Position numbers and translations under genes: made by a program. A stretch of 35,497 bases of DNA from Paenalicyclobacillus macrosporangiidus. GTDB lineage: Bacteria > Bacillota > Bacilli > Alicyclobacillales > Alicyclobacillaceae. Below are positions 1 to 8,321 of the stretch, one piece after another. Location: assembly GCF_900116805.1 (NCBI RefSeq), contig NZ_FPBV01000027.1, forward strand, positions 1 through 35,497, given 5' to 3'. Position 1 is the first letter of the stretch. Each line of letters opens with the position of its first letter. The notes beneath the pieces are model-generated. The model saw nothing but the letters and a program-made list of their open reading frames with translations, was not told the DNA's origin and made no database searches.

Positions 1-87
1 GTACCCATCCCGAACACGACCGTTAAGCCCTCCAGCGCCGATGATACTAGGGGCGGGAGCCCCTGGGAAAGCAGGACGCCGCCAGGC
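1..87 (+). rRNA. rrf: 5S ribosomal RNA, 3' part
   Basis: This is the 3' three quarters of a 5S rRNA; its 5' end lies before the window. The conserved stretch around CCCGAACACG, the loop with GCGCCGATGATACTAG, and the closing GCAGGACGCCGCCAGGC match the Firmicutes 5S pattern. A 16S-23S-5S operon therefore probably lies just upstream on the plus strand. The 3' end is placed after GCCAGGC by similarity and may be off by a base or two. Confidence 0.95.
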
Positions 88-94
88 GAGAGAG

Positions 95-140
95 AGAAGG
101 CCCGGAATGCACGGTAAGGTGCAGACCGGGCCTTCTGCTG
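95..140 (+). terminator. rRNA operon terminator hairpin
   Basis: An 11-bp perfect stem, AGAAGGCCCGG (95-105) with CCGGGCCTTCT (126-136), contains an inner stem TGCAC/GTGCA. It begins eight bases after the 5S end. The tract after it (GCTGTTGTG) is only moderately T-rich, so termination is inferred from position and stem strength. Confidence 0.75.
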
Positions 141-981
141 TTGTGTGGAGTGGAGCTGCGTGTGCCGTAGGAGGCTGGCTTGTCAGTGGGTTGGCCTGTG
201 CCGCGGAGTCGGAAATGGATTGTGAATGGGTTGTGAATGGGGGGAATGGGGTGCAAAGACCGTCCGTCCGCCGAGGCGTAACACCAGAATTGCACTGATG
301 ACCCCGGGGGTTGGAATGGATAGCGACGGCATTGCATTTATCCTGGGGACCTGGGGCGGAGTTCGTGACGCAATGGCATGTAGGCAGGCGGATGGGAAGC
401 CGAGACGGGGTGGACATGGAGCGATTAAAGTAACGAAACAGCCTTATGGCATCTGCGGGGGCTGAGTTAAGACCGAAACGTACACTATGGTGCCGGCACC
501 CGAGCGAGATAAGGCGGAAAGTGTTTTTAGCGGCCTACACGAGCCTAGCACGCGTCAGTACGGGCCCACACGAGCCCGCCACGGACCTGGCCCAAAACCG
601 ACCTGGCCCGCGACCAACCTGGCCCGGCACCGGTTCTCCCCGACCAGGACCAGTTGCTGCACCTTCCGGCGGGTACTGTGGGCGGAGGACGGCTCAGTGA
701 GGACGCCGCAGCGGCAACGCACGCTGGACTCACCCCCCCTGATTCACTCATCGGACTGAGAAATCACGGCGGCAGCCGTGGCGTCCGAACGAGACCATTG
801 CTGTAGCGGGACCGCACCGCAGGTAAGTTGCGTGAGGCAGACGAATTCTCGAGAGCGATGGGTTAAGCGACAGGAACCGCCTGGTGGCCTGCGGTGCCGA
901 TGGAGGTCCGGCTTCTGATTCGCCTTCTGGTCCAGTTTATGGTTGGTCTGTGGTCCGGCTGTGCGGTGCGGCTTGGATCCA
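141..981 (+). other. Intergenic region without a recognisable gene
   Basis: About 840 bases between the rRNA terminator and the tRNA-Leu promoter. Several short ORFs are open in this stretch, but none has a good ribosome binding site with a protein-like translation. No tRNA, riboswitch or IS end was recognised. The only internal structure seen is the 16-bp tandem repeat at 585-632. Confidence 0.5.
585..632 (+). repeat. Three imperfect tandem 16-bp repeats
   Basis: The unit ACCTGGCCC plus seven variable bases occurs three times in a row, starting at 585, 601 and 617. The nine-base core is identical in all three copies and each unit ends in ACCG or ACCA. It lies in gene-free DNA downstream of the rRNA operon. 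No function is known to me; it could be simple slippage or a protein-binding array. Confidence 0.6.
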
Positions 982-1010
982 TTGATTTGCCGTGTCGCAT
1001 TGTGTATCTT
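982..1010 (+). promoter_or_regulatory. Candidate sigma-A promoter of tRNA-Leu
   Basis: TTGATT (982-987) and TATCTT (1005-1010) are separated by 17 bases and lie about 65 bases before the tRNA. Each hexamer matches the consensus at four of six positions. It is the best promoter seen in front of the tRNA, but moderate in strength. Confidence 0.4.
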
Positions 1011-1032
1011 TAAGACAGGTTGTCGCATTGTG
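993..1032 (+). repeat. 12-bp direct repeat pair around the tRNA-Leu promoter
   Basis: TGTCGCATTGTG occurs at 993-1004 and again at 1021-1032, a period of 28 bases. The first copy fills the spacer of the candidate promoter and the second lies near the expected start of transcription. Confidence 0.6.
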
Positions 1033-1074
1033 GCGGAAGATGGGCCTTTTCGACGCCAGGATCCGGCGCATCGA

Positions 1075-1157
1075 GCGGGTGTGGCGGAATTGGCAGACGC
1101 ACCAGATTTAGGTTCTGGCGGGCAACCGTGGGGGTTCGAGTCCCTTCACCCGCACCA
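1075..1157 (+). tRNA. tRNA-Leu (anticodon UAG)
   Basis: An 83-base class II tRNA. The acceptor stem GCGGGTG pairs with CACCCGC (1147-1153), followed by discriminator A and an encoded CCA end. The anticodon stem CCAGA/TCTGG encloses the loop TTTAGGT, giving anticodon TAG (1109-1111), which reads CUA-type leucine codons. A long variable arm and the T-loop GTTCGAGTC are present. It is flanked by a candidate promoter and a clear terminator, so it looks like a single-gene unit. Confidence 0.97.
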
Positions 1158-1159
1158 GG

Positions 1160-1184
1160 CGGACGAGTCATCGTCCGTTTTTTT
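1160..1184 (+). terminator. Terminator of tRNA-Leu
   Basis: The stem CGGACGA (1160-1166) pairs with TCGTCCG (1171-1177) across a GTCA loop and is followed directly by seven T residues. This is a textbook intrinsic terminator starting three bases after the tRNA. Confidence 0.93.
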
Positions 1185-1490
1185 ACGAACCGGCCCCTTC
1201 CGCCGGGCTGTGGAACGCCGCCGGTCGGTATGAGCCGGGCGGCGGAATATCGGGCCGTGGGATGTCGGACGGAACACCGTCGGGCGGAACGCGGTCGGTC
1301 GGCATGGCGTCGAACCACGGGCCGAAGGTGAAGCCTTTGTGCAACATCCGGCTGTCCGAGAATCCGATATCTGGATGGCCGTGATTTGGCTTCTTCAGAT
1401 TTAGTTGTACAGGATCTGGCGGCCCGTGAGATTTGGCCGGTCTGAAACAAAATCCAAATTCGAGGAATCGTCACGGCTCCCAGGCAGGCG
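1185..1490 (+). other. Intergenic region before ccpA
   Basis: About 300 bases rich in CGG and GTCGG words, without a supported gene. A frame open from 1405 runs into ccpA, but its first 50 codons lack a ribosome binding site and do not resemble the LacI/CcpA N terminus. I see no riboswitch or repeat here. Confidence 0.5.
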
Positions 1491-1492
1491 GC

Positions 1493-1523
1493 TTGCCCGA
1501 TCCCTGGGGAATCGTGGTATGAT
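1493..1523 (+). promoter_or_regulatory. Candidate ccpA promoter (extended -10)
   Basis: The -10 element TATGAT (1518-1523) is preceded by TGG, making an extended -10. A partial -35, TTGCCC (1493-1498), lies 19 bases upstream, slightly too far for an ideal spacer. The site is about 30 bases before the ccpA start codon. Confidence 0.5.
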
Positions 1524-1554
1524 AACGGCAAATGGAAGGCGGGAGGTGACTTCG

Positions 1555-2535
1555 GTGACAGTCACCATTTATGATGTGGCACGGGAGGCAAAGGTGTCGA
1601 TGGCGACGGTGTCGCGCGTACTGAACGGCACCGCCGTCGTCAAAGAGGATACAAAGCGCCGCGTGTTGGACGCCATTGCGAAGCTGGGCTACCGGCCAAA
1701 CGCTGTGGCGCGTGGGTTGGCGAGCAAGAAGACCCGGACCATCGGCGTCATCGTGCCGGATGTCTCCACCGCGTTCGTCGCAGAGGTGGTGCGCGGGATT
1801 GAGGATATTGCCACGATGTATGATTATCAGATCATCCTCGCGAACTCCGATGCACAGGTGAAGCGAGAGGTGGATCTGATTGGAACCATGTGGGAGAAAC
1901 AGGTCGACGGGCTGGTCTATATGACGGATCGACTGGTCAAAGAGCACGTCGACGGTTTCGAGCAGGCCCAGATTCCGGTTGTCCTGTGCGCCACCGAAGA
2001 CCCGGAGCGGCGCATTCCGTCGGTGAATATCGACAACCGCCGGGCCGGACGGGACGCCGCGCATTTTTTGCTCGATCGCGGATGCCGGCGAATCGCCTAC
2101 GCGACCGTTCCTGAAGGGCGGTCGGTGTTGGCCGATCGGCGTGGCAGCGGCGTCGCCTCGTGTGTACCCGAGGGCCATTTGGTGCGGATTGAGTGTCCCG
2201 ACGGCCGCTACGAGACGGCGTTGACCGCCATCCAGAAGGCGCTCCAGGAACACCCTGTGGACGGCATCGTGGCGGCGACCGACGAGCTGGGGTTGGCATC
2301 CATCCACGCCGTGCAGGACCTCGGACGGCGGGTGCCCGACGACGTGAAGGTGATCGCCTTCGACAACACGCGGCTGGCCACCATGGTCCGGCCAGAGATG
2401 AGCGTCGTGGCGCAACCCATGTACGATTTTGGCGCCGTGTCGATGCGGCTGTTGACGAAGCTGTTGCAGGACGAACCGGTCGACACCTACACGGTGACCT
2501 TGACACACGACATCGTTGAACGGCAGTCGACTTGA
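1555..2535 (+). CDS. ccpA: Catabolite control protein A (LacI family)
   Basis: A 326-residue LacI/GalR-type regulator, close in length to Bacillus CcpA (about 332). The start is the GTG at 1555, seven bases after GGAGGTG; it gives the usual CcpA N terminus beginning TVTIYDVAREAKVSMATVSR. Residues 3-24 form the helix-turn-helix, followed by the hinge helix and a periplasmic-binding-protein-like core from the IGVIVPDVS segment onward. CcpA binds cre sites together with HPr-Ser46-P to control carbon catabolite genes in Firmicutes. The family is certain. Assignment as CcpA rather than another LacI paralogue rests on the N-terminal match and is likely but not proven. The peptidase that follows is 21 bases away and may be cotranscribed. 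Confidence 0.85.
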   Translation: MTVTIYDVAREAKVSMATVSRVLNGTAVVKEDTKRRVLDAIAKLGYRPNAVARGLASKKTRTIGVIVPDVSTAFVAEVVRGIEDIATMYDYQIILANSDAQVKREVDLIGTMWEKQVDGLVYMTDRLVKEHVDGFEQAQIPVVLCATEDPERRIPSVNIDNRRAGRDAAHFLLDRGCRRIAYATVPEGRSVLADRRGSGVASCVPEGHLVRIECPDGRYETALTAIQKALQEHPVDGIVAATDELGLASIHAVQDLGRRVPDDVKVIAFDNTRLATMVRPEMSVVAQPMYDFGAVSMRLLTKLLQDEPVDTYTVTLTHDIVERQST

Positions 2536-2556
2536 TGCGCGGGGCCCCGTCGGGCA

Positions 2557-3978
2557 ATGGGCGAGGGTCAGATGGGCAGGAAGGTTGAGGCGGATCGCAT
2601 GTTCGCGGATTTCGTGGAACAGCACAGAGATGAGATGGTGCGCACGCTTCAGGCGTTGCTGCAAATTCCAAGCGTGGAAGGCGACGCGGAGCCGGGGGCA
2701 CCCTTTGGCGCGGCTTGCCGCGACGCGCTGCAGTTTGTGCTCGATCTCGCGGCCGAACACGGCCTGGTGACGCACAACGCCGACGGCTACGCGGGGCATG
2801 TGGAGTACGGGGACGGCGATCCGTACATCGCCGTACTTTCGCATCTGGATGTGGTCCCGCCCGGCAACCACTGGACCTATCCGCCGTTCGGGGCGGAGAT
2901 TCACAATGGGAATGTGTATGCGCGGGGCGCGATCGACGACAAAGGACCCGCTCTGGCGACGCTGTGGGCACTGATTGCGTTGAAGGAGCTCCAACTTCGG
3001 CCGCGCCGGAAGATCCGCCTCATCTTTGGATTGGATGAAGAGAGCGGTTGGTTGTGCATGAAACACTACTTTTCTAAGCATCCACAACCGCTGGGCGGCT
3101 TCACGCCGGATGCCGATTTTCCCATGATTCACGCCGAGAAGGGTGTGGCGACGCTGCGGATCGACACCCGAGCCGACACGGATTCCATGAACCCCCGCGT
3201 GATCCGGTTCACGGGGGGAGACCGGGTCAACATGGTGCCCGATCACGCGATGGCCGTGGTGGACTGCCATTCTGAGACGGCGGCCCAGGAATGGGAGCAG
3301 AAGTTGGGGAAAGAGGCGCGTGCGAAGCAGATCGACGCCAGCATCTCGGTGAAGGGAGATACGGTGGAGATCACCGTTCACGGCACGTCCGCGCACGGCA
3401 GCACGCCGGATCTGGGCAAAAACGCCATCATCCGGCTGGCGGCGTTGCTCTCCTCACAGCCTGTGGCGAATGCTTCGATGTGGCGGGCGATCGCCGCCCA
3501 GGACACCGCAGGCCGGGCGCTCGGCATCGATTGCGCGGACGATGTGACGGGGTCTTTGACGAGCAATCTCGGGCGCGCAGAATTGAGCGGAGACACGTTC
3601 TCCTTCTGGTTTAACATCCGTTACCCGGTGGATGTCACGGGTGATGAGCTGGTGCGGCGTTGTCAGGCGTACGTATCGGACAAGTGGGGCGTGCATCTGG
3701 TGAGCAACCGGGATCCGCTGTTTGTCTCCCCAGACAGCCCGGTGATTCGGTGTCTGGCGCAGGTGTATGAGCAGTACACCGGAAACAAGGCAGAGCCCAT
3801 CGCCATCGGGGGCGCCACGTACGCGAGAGCCATCACCAACGGGGTCGCATTCGGACCCTTGTTCCCGGGCCAGCCGGACAGGGCGCATCAGAAGGACGAG
3901 CATTGGTCCCTGCAGGATTATTTCCTGTGCACCCAGATATACGCTCATGCGATGTTCGAGTTGGCGAATACGCTATAA
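2557..3978 (+). CDS. pepV: PepV-type dipeptidase (M20 family)
   Basis: A metal-dependent cytosolic dipeptidase of peptidase family M20A, in which PepV/YtjP enzymes release N-terminal residues from dipeptides. The 473 residues match the usual length of about 460-470. Visible metal and catalytic motifs are SHLDVVPPG (about 96-104, with His97 and Asp99), GAIDDKGP (about 125-132) and the catalytic LDEESGW (about 159-165). The central lid domain carries GDRVNMVPD and HGTSAHGSTP. The start is uncertain: ATG 2557 has no good ribosome binding site, while ATG 2572 follows GAGGG closely and ATG 2599 has AGGAAGG farther upstream. It is probably coupled to ccpA. Confidence 0.9.
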   Translation: MGEGQMGRKVEADRMFADFVEQHRDEMVRTLQALLQIPSVEGDAEPGAPFGAACRDALQFVLDLAAEHGLVTHNADGYAGHVEYGDGDPYIAVLSHLDVVPPGNHWTYPPFGAEIHNGNVYARGAIDDKGPALATLWALIALKELQLRPRRKIRLIFGLDEESGWLCMKHYFSKHPQPLGGFTPDADFPMIHAEKGVATLRIDTRADTDSMNPRVIRFTGGDRVNMVPDHAMAVVDCHSETAAQEWEQKLGKEARAKQIDASISVKGDTVEITVHGTSAHGSTPDLGKNAIIRLAALLSSQPVANASMWRAIAAQDTAGRALGIDCADDVTGSLTSNLGRAELSGDTFSFWFNIRYPVDVTGDELVRRCQAYVSDKWGVHLVSNRDPLFVSPDSPVIRCLAQVYEQYTGNKAEPIAIGGATYARAITNGVAFGPLFPGQPDRAHQKDEHWSLQDYFLCTQIYAHAMFELANTL

Positions 3979-4107
3979 TAGCCGATTCGCTGTATAATGA
4001 ACGTGGACGGATGACCTGCGCCGTCAGGGGCGGGCGTGACAGACCTGCCCCGGCGCTGCGACGACGGCGTGAGCGACCTGACCTCTGAAAACAAGGGAGG
4101 GATCCCC

Positions 4108-4707
4108 ATGCGGGTCGAGCGGATCGCCAAAGACAAGGTCAGAATCTTCATAAGCTATGACGACCTCGAGGAGCGAGGCATAGAGCGGGATGAGATCTGG
4201 CGCAACGGCCGCAAGGTGCAGGAACTGTTCTGGGACATGATGGAGACCGCGTATGAACAGGTAGGGTTTGAAATCGCGGGTCCCATCGCGGTCGAAGCGT
4301 TTACGATGCCGACCGAGGGCGTCGTCGTCATCGTCACCCGTGTGCCCAGCCTGCCTTCCCGGGCGGAAGATGATGAGGATGAGGACGAGGAGATGCACGT
4401 CGAGGTCGACGTCACCTACTACTCCACGTTCGTCTTTCGATTCGATGACTTCGAGGATGTCGTGCGCGTGGCGCACGCCCTGCAGGATTATCCGGTGCGC
4501 GCGGTCCTGTACTTTTACGAGGGCGCGTACCACTTGTTCCTCGACGAGGACTCGATGCAGGAGATGGATTACGATGCGATATGGGCCATCTGCCACGAGT
4601 ACGGGGAATACTGCCAGGTGACCTCGGCGGTCCTCGAGGAATACGGGAAGCCGATTGTCACCCACAACACCCTGCGGTACATCGCGGATCACTTCCCGAT
4701 GTCATAA
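4108..4707 (+). CDS. mecB: MecA/YpbH-type ClpC adaptor protein
   Basis: Adaptor of the MecA family, which binds client proteins and the ClpC ATPase and targets them for ClpCP degradation. It is 199 residues long. The start ATG at 4108 follows GGGAGGG at a good distance; an upstream in-frame ATG at 4036 lacks one. The N-terminal domain starts MRVERIAKDKVRIFISYDDL, an acidic linker (DDEDEDEE, about residues 91-98) follows, and the C-terminal ClpC-binding domain ends in EEYGKPIV. The segment GFEIAGPIAVEAF and the place just upstream of glutamate dehydrogenase match B. subtilis YpbH (MecB) better than the competence adaptor MecA. The family is sure; the paralogue assignment is inference from synteny. 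Confidence 0.85.
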   Translation: MRVERIAKDKVRIFISYDDLEERGIERDEIWRNGRKVQELFWDMMETAYEQVGFEIAGPIAVEAFTMPTEGVVVIVTRVPSLPSRAEDDEDEDEEMHVEVDVTYYSTFVFRFDDFEDVVRVAHALQDYPVRAVLYFYEGAYHLFLDEDSMQEMDYDAIWAICHEYGEYCQVTSAVLEEYGKPIVTHNTLRYIADHFPMS

Positions 4708-4744
4708 AGCTGGAGAAGTTGTCGTTGGTGTGACGGCAACGCGA

Positions 4745-4770
4745 ACGAGGGCTTTGCCCTCGTTTTTTCT
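4745..4770 (+). terminator. Terminator after mecB
   Basis: ACGAGGGC (4745-4752) pairs with GCCCTCGT (4756-4763) across a TTT loop and runs into six T residues. It ends the rightward mecB transcript before the leftward DUF441 gene. Confidence 0.92.
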
Positions 4771-4827
4771 TGGTGCGCCTTTCGTGCGGGTGCGCCGCTG
4801 TGCGCTTCGCTGCTTCTTCGCGCGTCC

Positions 4828-5283
4828 TCACTGGAACCGATCGTAGACCTGGATGCACAGCGCGGCGATGGCGGTGGCCATCAACGGGCCCACGGGCATT
4901 CCGCCAAACAGGGCGATCCCGATGACGCTGCCCACCACGACGCTGATCAACAAGGGGGGGTACGCCTTGAGCAGTTCCAACCCCTGTGCGTTGATCACCG
5001 TGGCAAACACCCCGGCGCACACGGTGATGAGGCCGAGCGGGCTGAAGATAGTCCGCATCATGTCGCGCGCGTCGATCCGGCCGCTCGCCAGCGGCACCAG
5101 GATGGAGATCATCAAGAACAACAGACCAAGTTCCAGGCTTCGGCGCTCGAGCATCGGAAACCACCGGTCTAAGCTGAGCATCCGCACGATCAACAGGAGG
5201 CTGGCGGCGACCGAGACGATGGTCGCCCGCCCCAACACGCCGACGAGGATAAATACGATGAGAAGGATTTCTGGTGTAAACAC
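4828..5283 (-). CDS. DUF441 family membrane protein (YtwI/YeaL-like)
   Basis: A small integral membrane protein of 151 residues from the GTG at 5283, or 168 from the ATG at 5334. The GTG start has GGAAGGA about ten bases upstream and gives VFTPEILLIVFIL, the usual beginning of DUF441 proteins; the upstream ATG has no ribosome binding site. Four or more hydrophobic segments are visible (near ILLIVFILVGVL, LGLLFLMISILVP, the LGLITVCAGVFATV region and LLISVVVGSVIGIALFGG). The glycine-rich GGMPVGPLMATAIA segment is typical of the family. The biochemical function of DUF441 is not established. It lies 126 bases downstream of the MFS gene on the same strand and may be its operon partner. Confidence 0.82.
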   Translation of the reverse strand: MFTPEILLIVFILVGVLGRATIVSVAASLLLIVRMLSLDRWFPMLERRSLELGLLFLMISILVPLASGRIDARDMMRTIFSPLGLITVCAGVFATVINAQGLELLKAYPPLLISVVVGSVIGIALFGGMPVGPLMATAIAALCIQVYDRFQ

Positions 5284-5409
5284 CCCGCGCTCGTCCTTCC
5301 GGGTCTTGTCCCTTCCAAATCTAAAAATATTCACTGGGACGGCCCGGCAGACCAGCTCGGGGACCGCACGGCCAAAACCGGACCCGCGTGCGGGTGGGTC
5401 AGTGAAACC

Positions 5410-6699
5410 TCAGGCGTTCGCCGTCGGGCGCAGAGACGAGCCGCGCCGTGAAAGGAGCCGTGGGTTGTCCGCCCCGCCGCCCGGGGAGGTCTCCTCGGGT
5501 CGAATGAGCCACACCGCTAGGCCTGCGCAGAGGATGCAAAGGGCCGCGACGGCCGAAAACATCCAGAGGCGGGGCAAATTCATGAGGGATGTGATGGCCG
5601 GCGGGCCGGCTGCGACGCCGAGGAAGCGGACACTTCCGTAGAAGCTGGTCACGACGCCCCGCAGGGCGCTGCTCACCGCCGAGGTGATCAACATGTTCAG
5701 GCTGGGCAGCACGCACCCGGTGCCCAGCGCAGACAGGGACAGCAGGGCGACCAGGGTCCCGGCCCGCGGGGCCAGCCATCCGCACGCCATCAGGCTTGCC
5801 GCCATGCCGCACAGTCCTCCGACGAGCATCCATTTCATCCTGCGCCGGCGCCTTCGGATGGCGATGCCTGCCGCTACCGAAGTGAGGGTCAGGACACCCA
5901 GCGGGATAGCGAGGATAAACCCTTTTTTCAGGCCGTCGAGGCCGTATTGCTTCTCCAGCAGGTCCGAGAGGTAAAACAGCATGCCGAACAAGGTGAACAG
6001 GGCGGTGGCGCCGCACGCGCAGGCGATGGACAACCAGCGTCCCTCGCGCGGGAAGACCTGCAGCAGATTGCCGAAATACGAGCGCTCTTCTGCGCCGCTT
6101 TCCGTGCGGCGGGCATCGGGTTCACCTCCCCGGGAAGGGACCCGCCACCAAATCGCCGCGGCCAGTGGCAGGCAGAGAACGGGAAACACGAAAAAGGCGG
6201 CGAACCACGCCAACAGGCCCACCGCCGCGCCGACGACGGGGCTGACCACTTTGCCAAACGCGTTGCCCGCTTCATGGATGCCGAGCACGCGCGCGCGTTC
6301 GGCACCCTGGAAGAGATCGCCGACGAGCGCCATGGCAATTGGCGCGGTGCCCGCGGCGCCGAGGCCTTGGATCACGCGGCCGGCCAGGACGAACGGGTAC
6401 GGGCGAGGCAGGAACCCGCAGGCCAGCCCGGCCACCAGACCACCGGCACCGAACACCAACAGGGACGGGATGATGACCGCCTTGCGTCCGAATCGGTCGG
6501 AGAGCATGCCGGCGAAGGGAATGATCACGCCGGCCGGCAAAGAGAACAGAGTGATGAGCAGGCTGACTTGGAGCCGGGTCACCTGCATGCGATTCGCCAT
6601 CTCCGGCAAACCAGGAATCAGCACGGAATTGCCGAGCACCATCAACCAAGGGACCAGGCTGAGGAGGATGGCCGATATCCAACGGGAGGTGTGTCGCAT
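5410..6699 (-). CDS. MFS transporter, drug-efflux type
   Basis: A 12-helix major facilitator superfamily protein of 429 residues. The ATG at 6699 is chosen because AAGGAGG lies five bases upstream, which removes 22 residues from the longest frame. Motif A, GMLSDRFGRK, lies at about residues 64-73 between helices 2 and 3, typical of proton-driven drug exporters. A polar central loop (about RGGEPDARRTESG) separates the two halves. The C terminus is arginine- and glycine-rich and cytoplasmic. The closest known groups are Bcr/TetA-like efflux pumps, but the substrate cannot be told from sequence. It is divergent from the glutamate dehydrogenase gene. Confidence 0.85.
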   Translation of the reverse strand: MRHTSRWISAILLSLVPWLMVLGNSVLIPGLPEMANRMQVTRLQVSLLITLFSLPAGVIIPFAGMLSDRFGRKAVIIPSLLVFGAGGLVAGLACGFLPRPYPFVLAGRVIQGLGAAGTAPIAMALVGDLFQGAERARVLGIHEAGNAFGKVVSPVVGAAVGLLAWFAAFFVFPVLCLPLAAAIWWRVPSRGGEPDARRTESGAEERSYFGNLLQVFPREGRWLSIACACGATALFTLFGMLFYLSDLLEKQYGLDGLKKGFILAIPLGVLTLTSVAAGIAIRRRRRRMKWMLVGGLCGMAASLMACGWLAPRAGTLVALLSLSALGTGCVLPSLNMLITSAVSSALRGVVTSFYGSVRFLGVAAGPPAITSLMNLPRLWMFSAVAALCILCAGLAVWLIRPEETSPGGGADNPRLLSRRGSSLRPTANA

Positions 6700-6779
6700 G
6701 GGGGAGTCCTCCTTCGACTGCGCCAGGCGGTACCGCGGGCGCGAAGTCAGTGTGCCCGGTGGCACGCCAGGATATTGCT

Positions 6780-6808
6780 TTGAACATCGCCGGCCGAGTT
6801 GTTATACT
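6780..6808 (+). promoter_or_regulatory. Sigma-A promoter of glutamate dehydrogenase
   Basis: TTGAAC (6780-6785) and TATACT (6803-6808) are separated by exactly 17 bases, and the -10 is preceded by TGT, making it an extended -10. It lies about 60 bases before the start codon. No cre-like or other operator was recognised around it. Confidence 0.8.
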
Positions 6809-6868
6809 GGTGGCGGTCTGGGACATGCCTGCAATCGATTCATTTCGTTTTTCTGCTAAAGGTGGTTG

Positions 6869-8161
6869 ATGGACGTCATGGAGACTTATCCGGGGACTGA
6901 GGTGGACAAACGCGTGGAAGCCGACAATCTGGATGTGCTCAGCAGCACACAACAGGTGATCCGGGAGGCCCTCCATCGTCTCGGATACGACGAACAGATG
7001 TTCGAATTGCTCAAGGAGCCCATCCGGGTCCTCACCGTGCGTTTTCCGGTGCGAATGGACGACGGCAGTGTGCGGGTGTTCACCGGGTACCGGGCGCAGC
7101 ATAACGATGCCGTGGGACCGACGAAAGGGGGCATCCGGCTCCATCCGGATGTAAACGAAGATGAGATTCGTGCGCTATCCATCTGGATGACGGTGAAGTG
7201 CGGCATCGCCAACCTTCCGTACGGCGGCGGAAAGGGCGGGGTGGCGTGCGATCCGCGGCATATGTCGTTCGCCGAGATCGAGCGTCTGAGCCGGGCCTAT
7301 GTGCGGGCCATCAGCCAGATTGTCGGGCCGGCGAAAGATATCCCGGCCCCGGATGTGTTCAGCAATTCCCAGACCATGGCCTGGATGCTGGATGAGTACT
7401 CACATCTGCGGGAATTCGACTCGCCCGGATTCATCACCGGCAAGCCCGTCATCTTGGGGGGCAGCCGTGGACGGGAGAGCGCCACGGCGCGCGGTGTGGC
7501 CATCTGCATCGAGGAGGCCGCCAAGGTGAAGGGCCTGTCCCTCGAAGGGGCGCGGGTGGTGATCCAGGGGTTCGGCAATGCCGGAAGCTACCTCGCCAAG
7601 TTCATGTACGACCGGGGGGCCCGCGTGGTGGGGATCTCCGACGCCTACGGCGCCCTGTACGACGAAAATGGCCTCGATATCCCAGATCTGCTGGAGCGGC
7701 GGGATTCGTTCGGCACCGTGACCAAGCTGTTCCGGGACACCATCACGAACCGGGAACTACTGGAGCTGGATTGCGACATCCTTGTGCCGGCGGCCATTGA
7801 AAACCAGATCACGGCGGAAAACGCGGAGCGCGTCCGTGCGTCGATCGTCGTCGAAGCTGCGAACGGGCCCACCACCCTGGCGGCCACGAAGATGCTGGCG
7901 AATCGCGGGGTGCTGGTGGTACCGGACGTCCTCGCCAACTCCGGTGGTGTGATTGTGTCGTACTTCGAGTGGGTCCAGAACAACCAGGGCGACTACTGGT
8001 CGGAAGAGGTGGTACAGCGGCGCCTCGCGGAGGTGATGTCGCGCAGCTTTGCCACCGTGTATGAGACCGCCCGGCGTTACCAGGTCGACATGCGCCTGGC
8101 GGCGTACCTCGTCGGTGTACGGCGCGTGGCCGAGGCCGCGCGTTGGCGCGGCTGGGTGTAG
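6869..8161 (+). CDS. gudB: NAD-dependent glutamate dehydrogenase
   Basis: Catabolic glutamate dehydrogenase (GudB/RocG family), which oxidises glutamate to 2-oxoglutarate and ammonia. The 430 residues match the family (about 425). The substrate and catalytic segments GPTKGGIRLHP and PYGGGKGGVACDP carry the expected lysines. The Rossmann motif GFGNAGSYLAKF is present, and the C terminus DMRLAAYLVG...RWRGWV is nearly that of B. subtilis RocG as I recall it. The start is ATG 6869 or ATG 6878; the AAAGGTGG element at 6858-6865 lies 3 or 12 bases away. GudB is preferred over RocG because of the neighbours mecB/ypbH and sleB, as in B. subtilis. No insertion such as the cryptic gudB duplication is evident. 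Confidence 0.95.
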   Translation: MDVMETYPGTEVDKRVEADNLDVLSSTQQVIREALHRLGYDEQMFELLKEPIRVLTVRFPVRMDDGSVRVFTGYRAQHNDAVGPTKGGIRLHPDVNEDEIRALSIWMTVKCGIANLPYGGGKGGVACDPRHMSFAEIERLSRAYVRAISQIVGPAKDIPAPDVFSNSQTMAWMLDEYSHLREFDSPGFITGKPVILGGSRGRESATARGVAICIEEAAKVKGLSLEGARVVIQGFGNAGSYLAKFMYDRGARVVGISDAYGALYDENGLDIPDLLERRDSFGTVTKLFRDTITNRELLELDCDILVPAAIENQITAENAERVRASIVVEAANGPTTLAATKMLANRGVLVVPDVLANSGGVIVSYFEWVQNNQGDYWSEEVVQRRLAEVMSRSFATVYETARRYQVDMRLAAYLVGVRRVAEAARWRGWV

Positions 8162-8216
8162 CCGAGGGAGGAATTTTGCTCGCGGATGGAGAACTCATCC
8201 TTATCGTGCTGAATGG

Positions 8217-8244
8217 TTTACCAAAATTCGGCACCGTTCATAAT
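8217..8244 (+). promoter_or_regulatory. Candidate promoter of the 54-residue Cys protein
   Basis: TTTACC (8217-8222) and CATAAT (8239-8244) are separated by 16 bases, about 80 bases before the ATG at 8322. The hexamers match four and five of six consensus positions. Confidence 0.4.
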
Positions 8245-8321
8245 GTACGTATTCGTTTCGATTGGGAGGTACACGATACATGCGCGCGGAACCGCTCACC
8301 TCTGAGGGAGGGGGAGAAGAC

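Noticed and set aside
585-632. Possible CRISPR array
   Set aside because: Units of 16 bases without unique 30-base spacers do not fit CRISPR, and no cas gene is present.
1471-3396. 641-codon open frame on the minus strand over ccpA and pepV
   Set aside because: It is antisense to two clear genes. High GC favours long open antisense frames, and the translation shows no domain.
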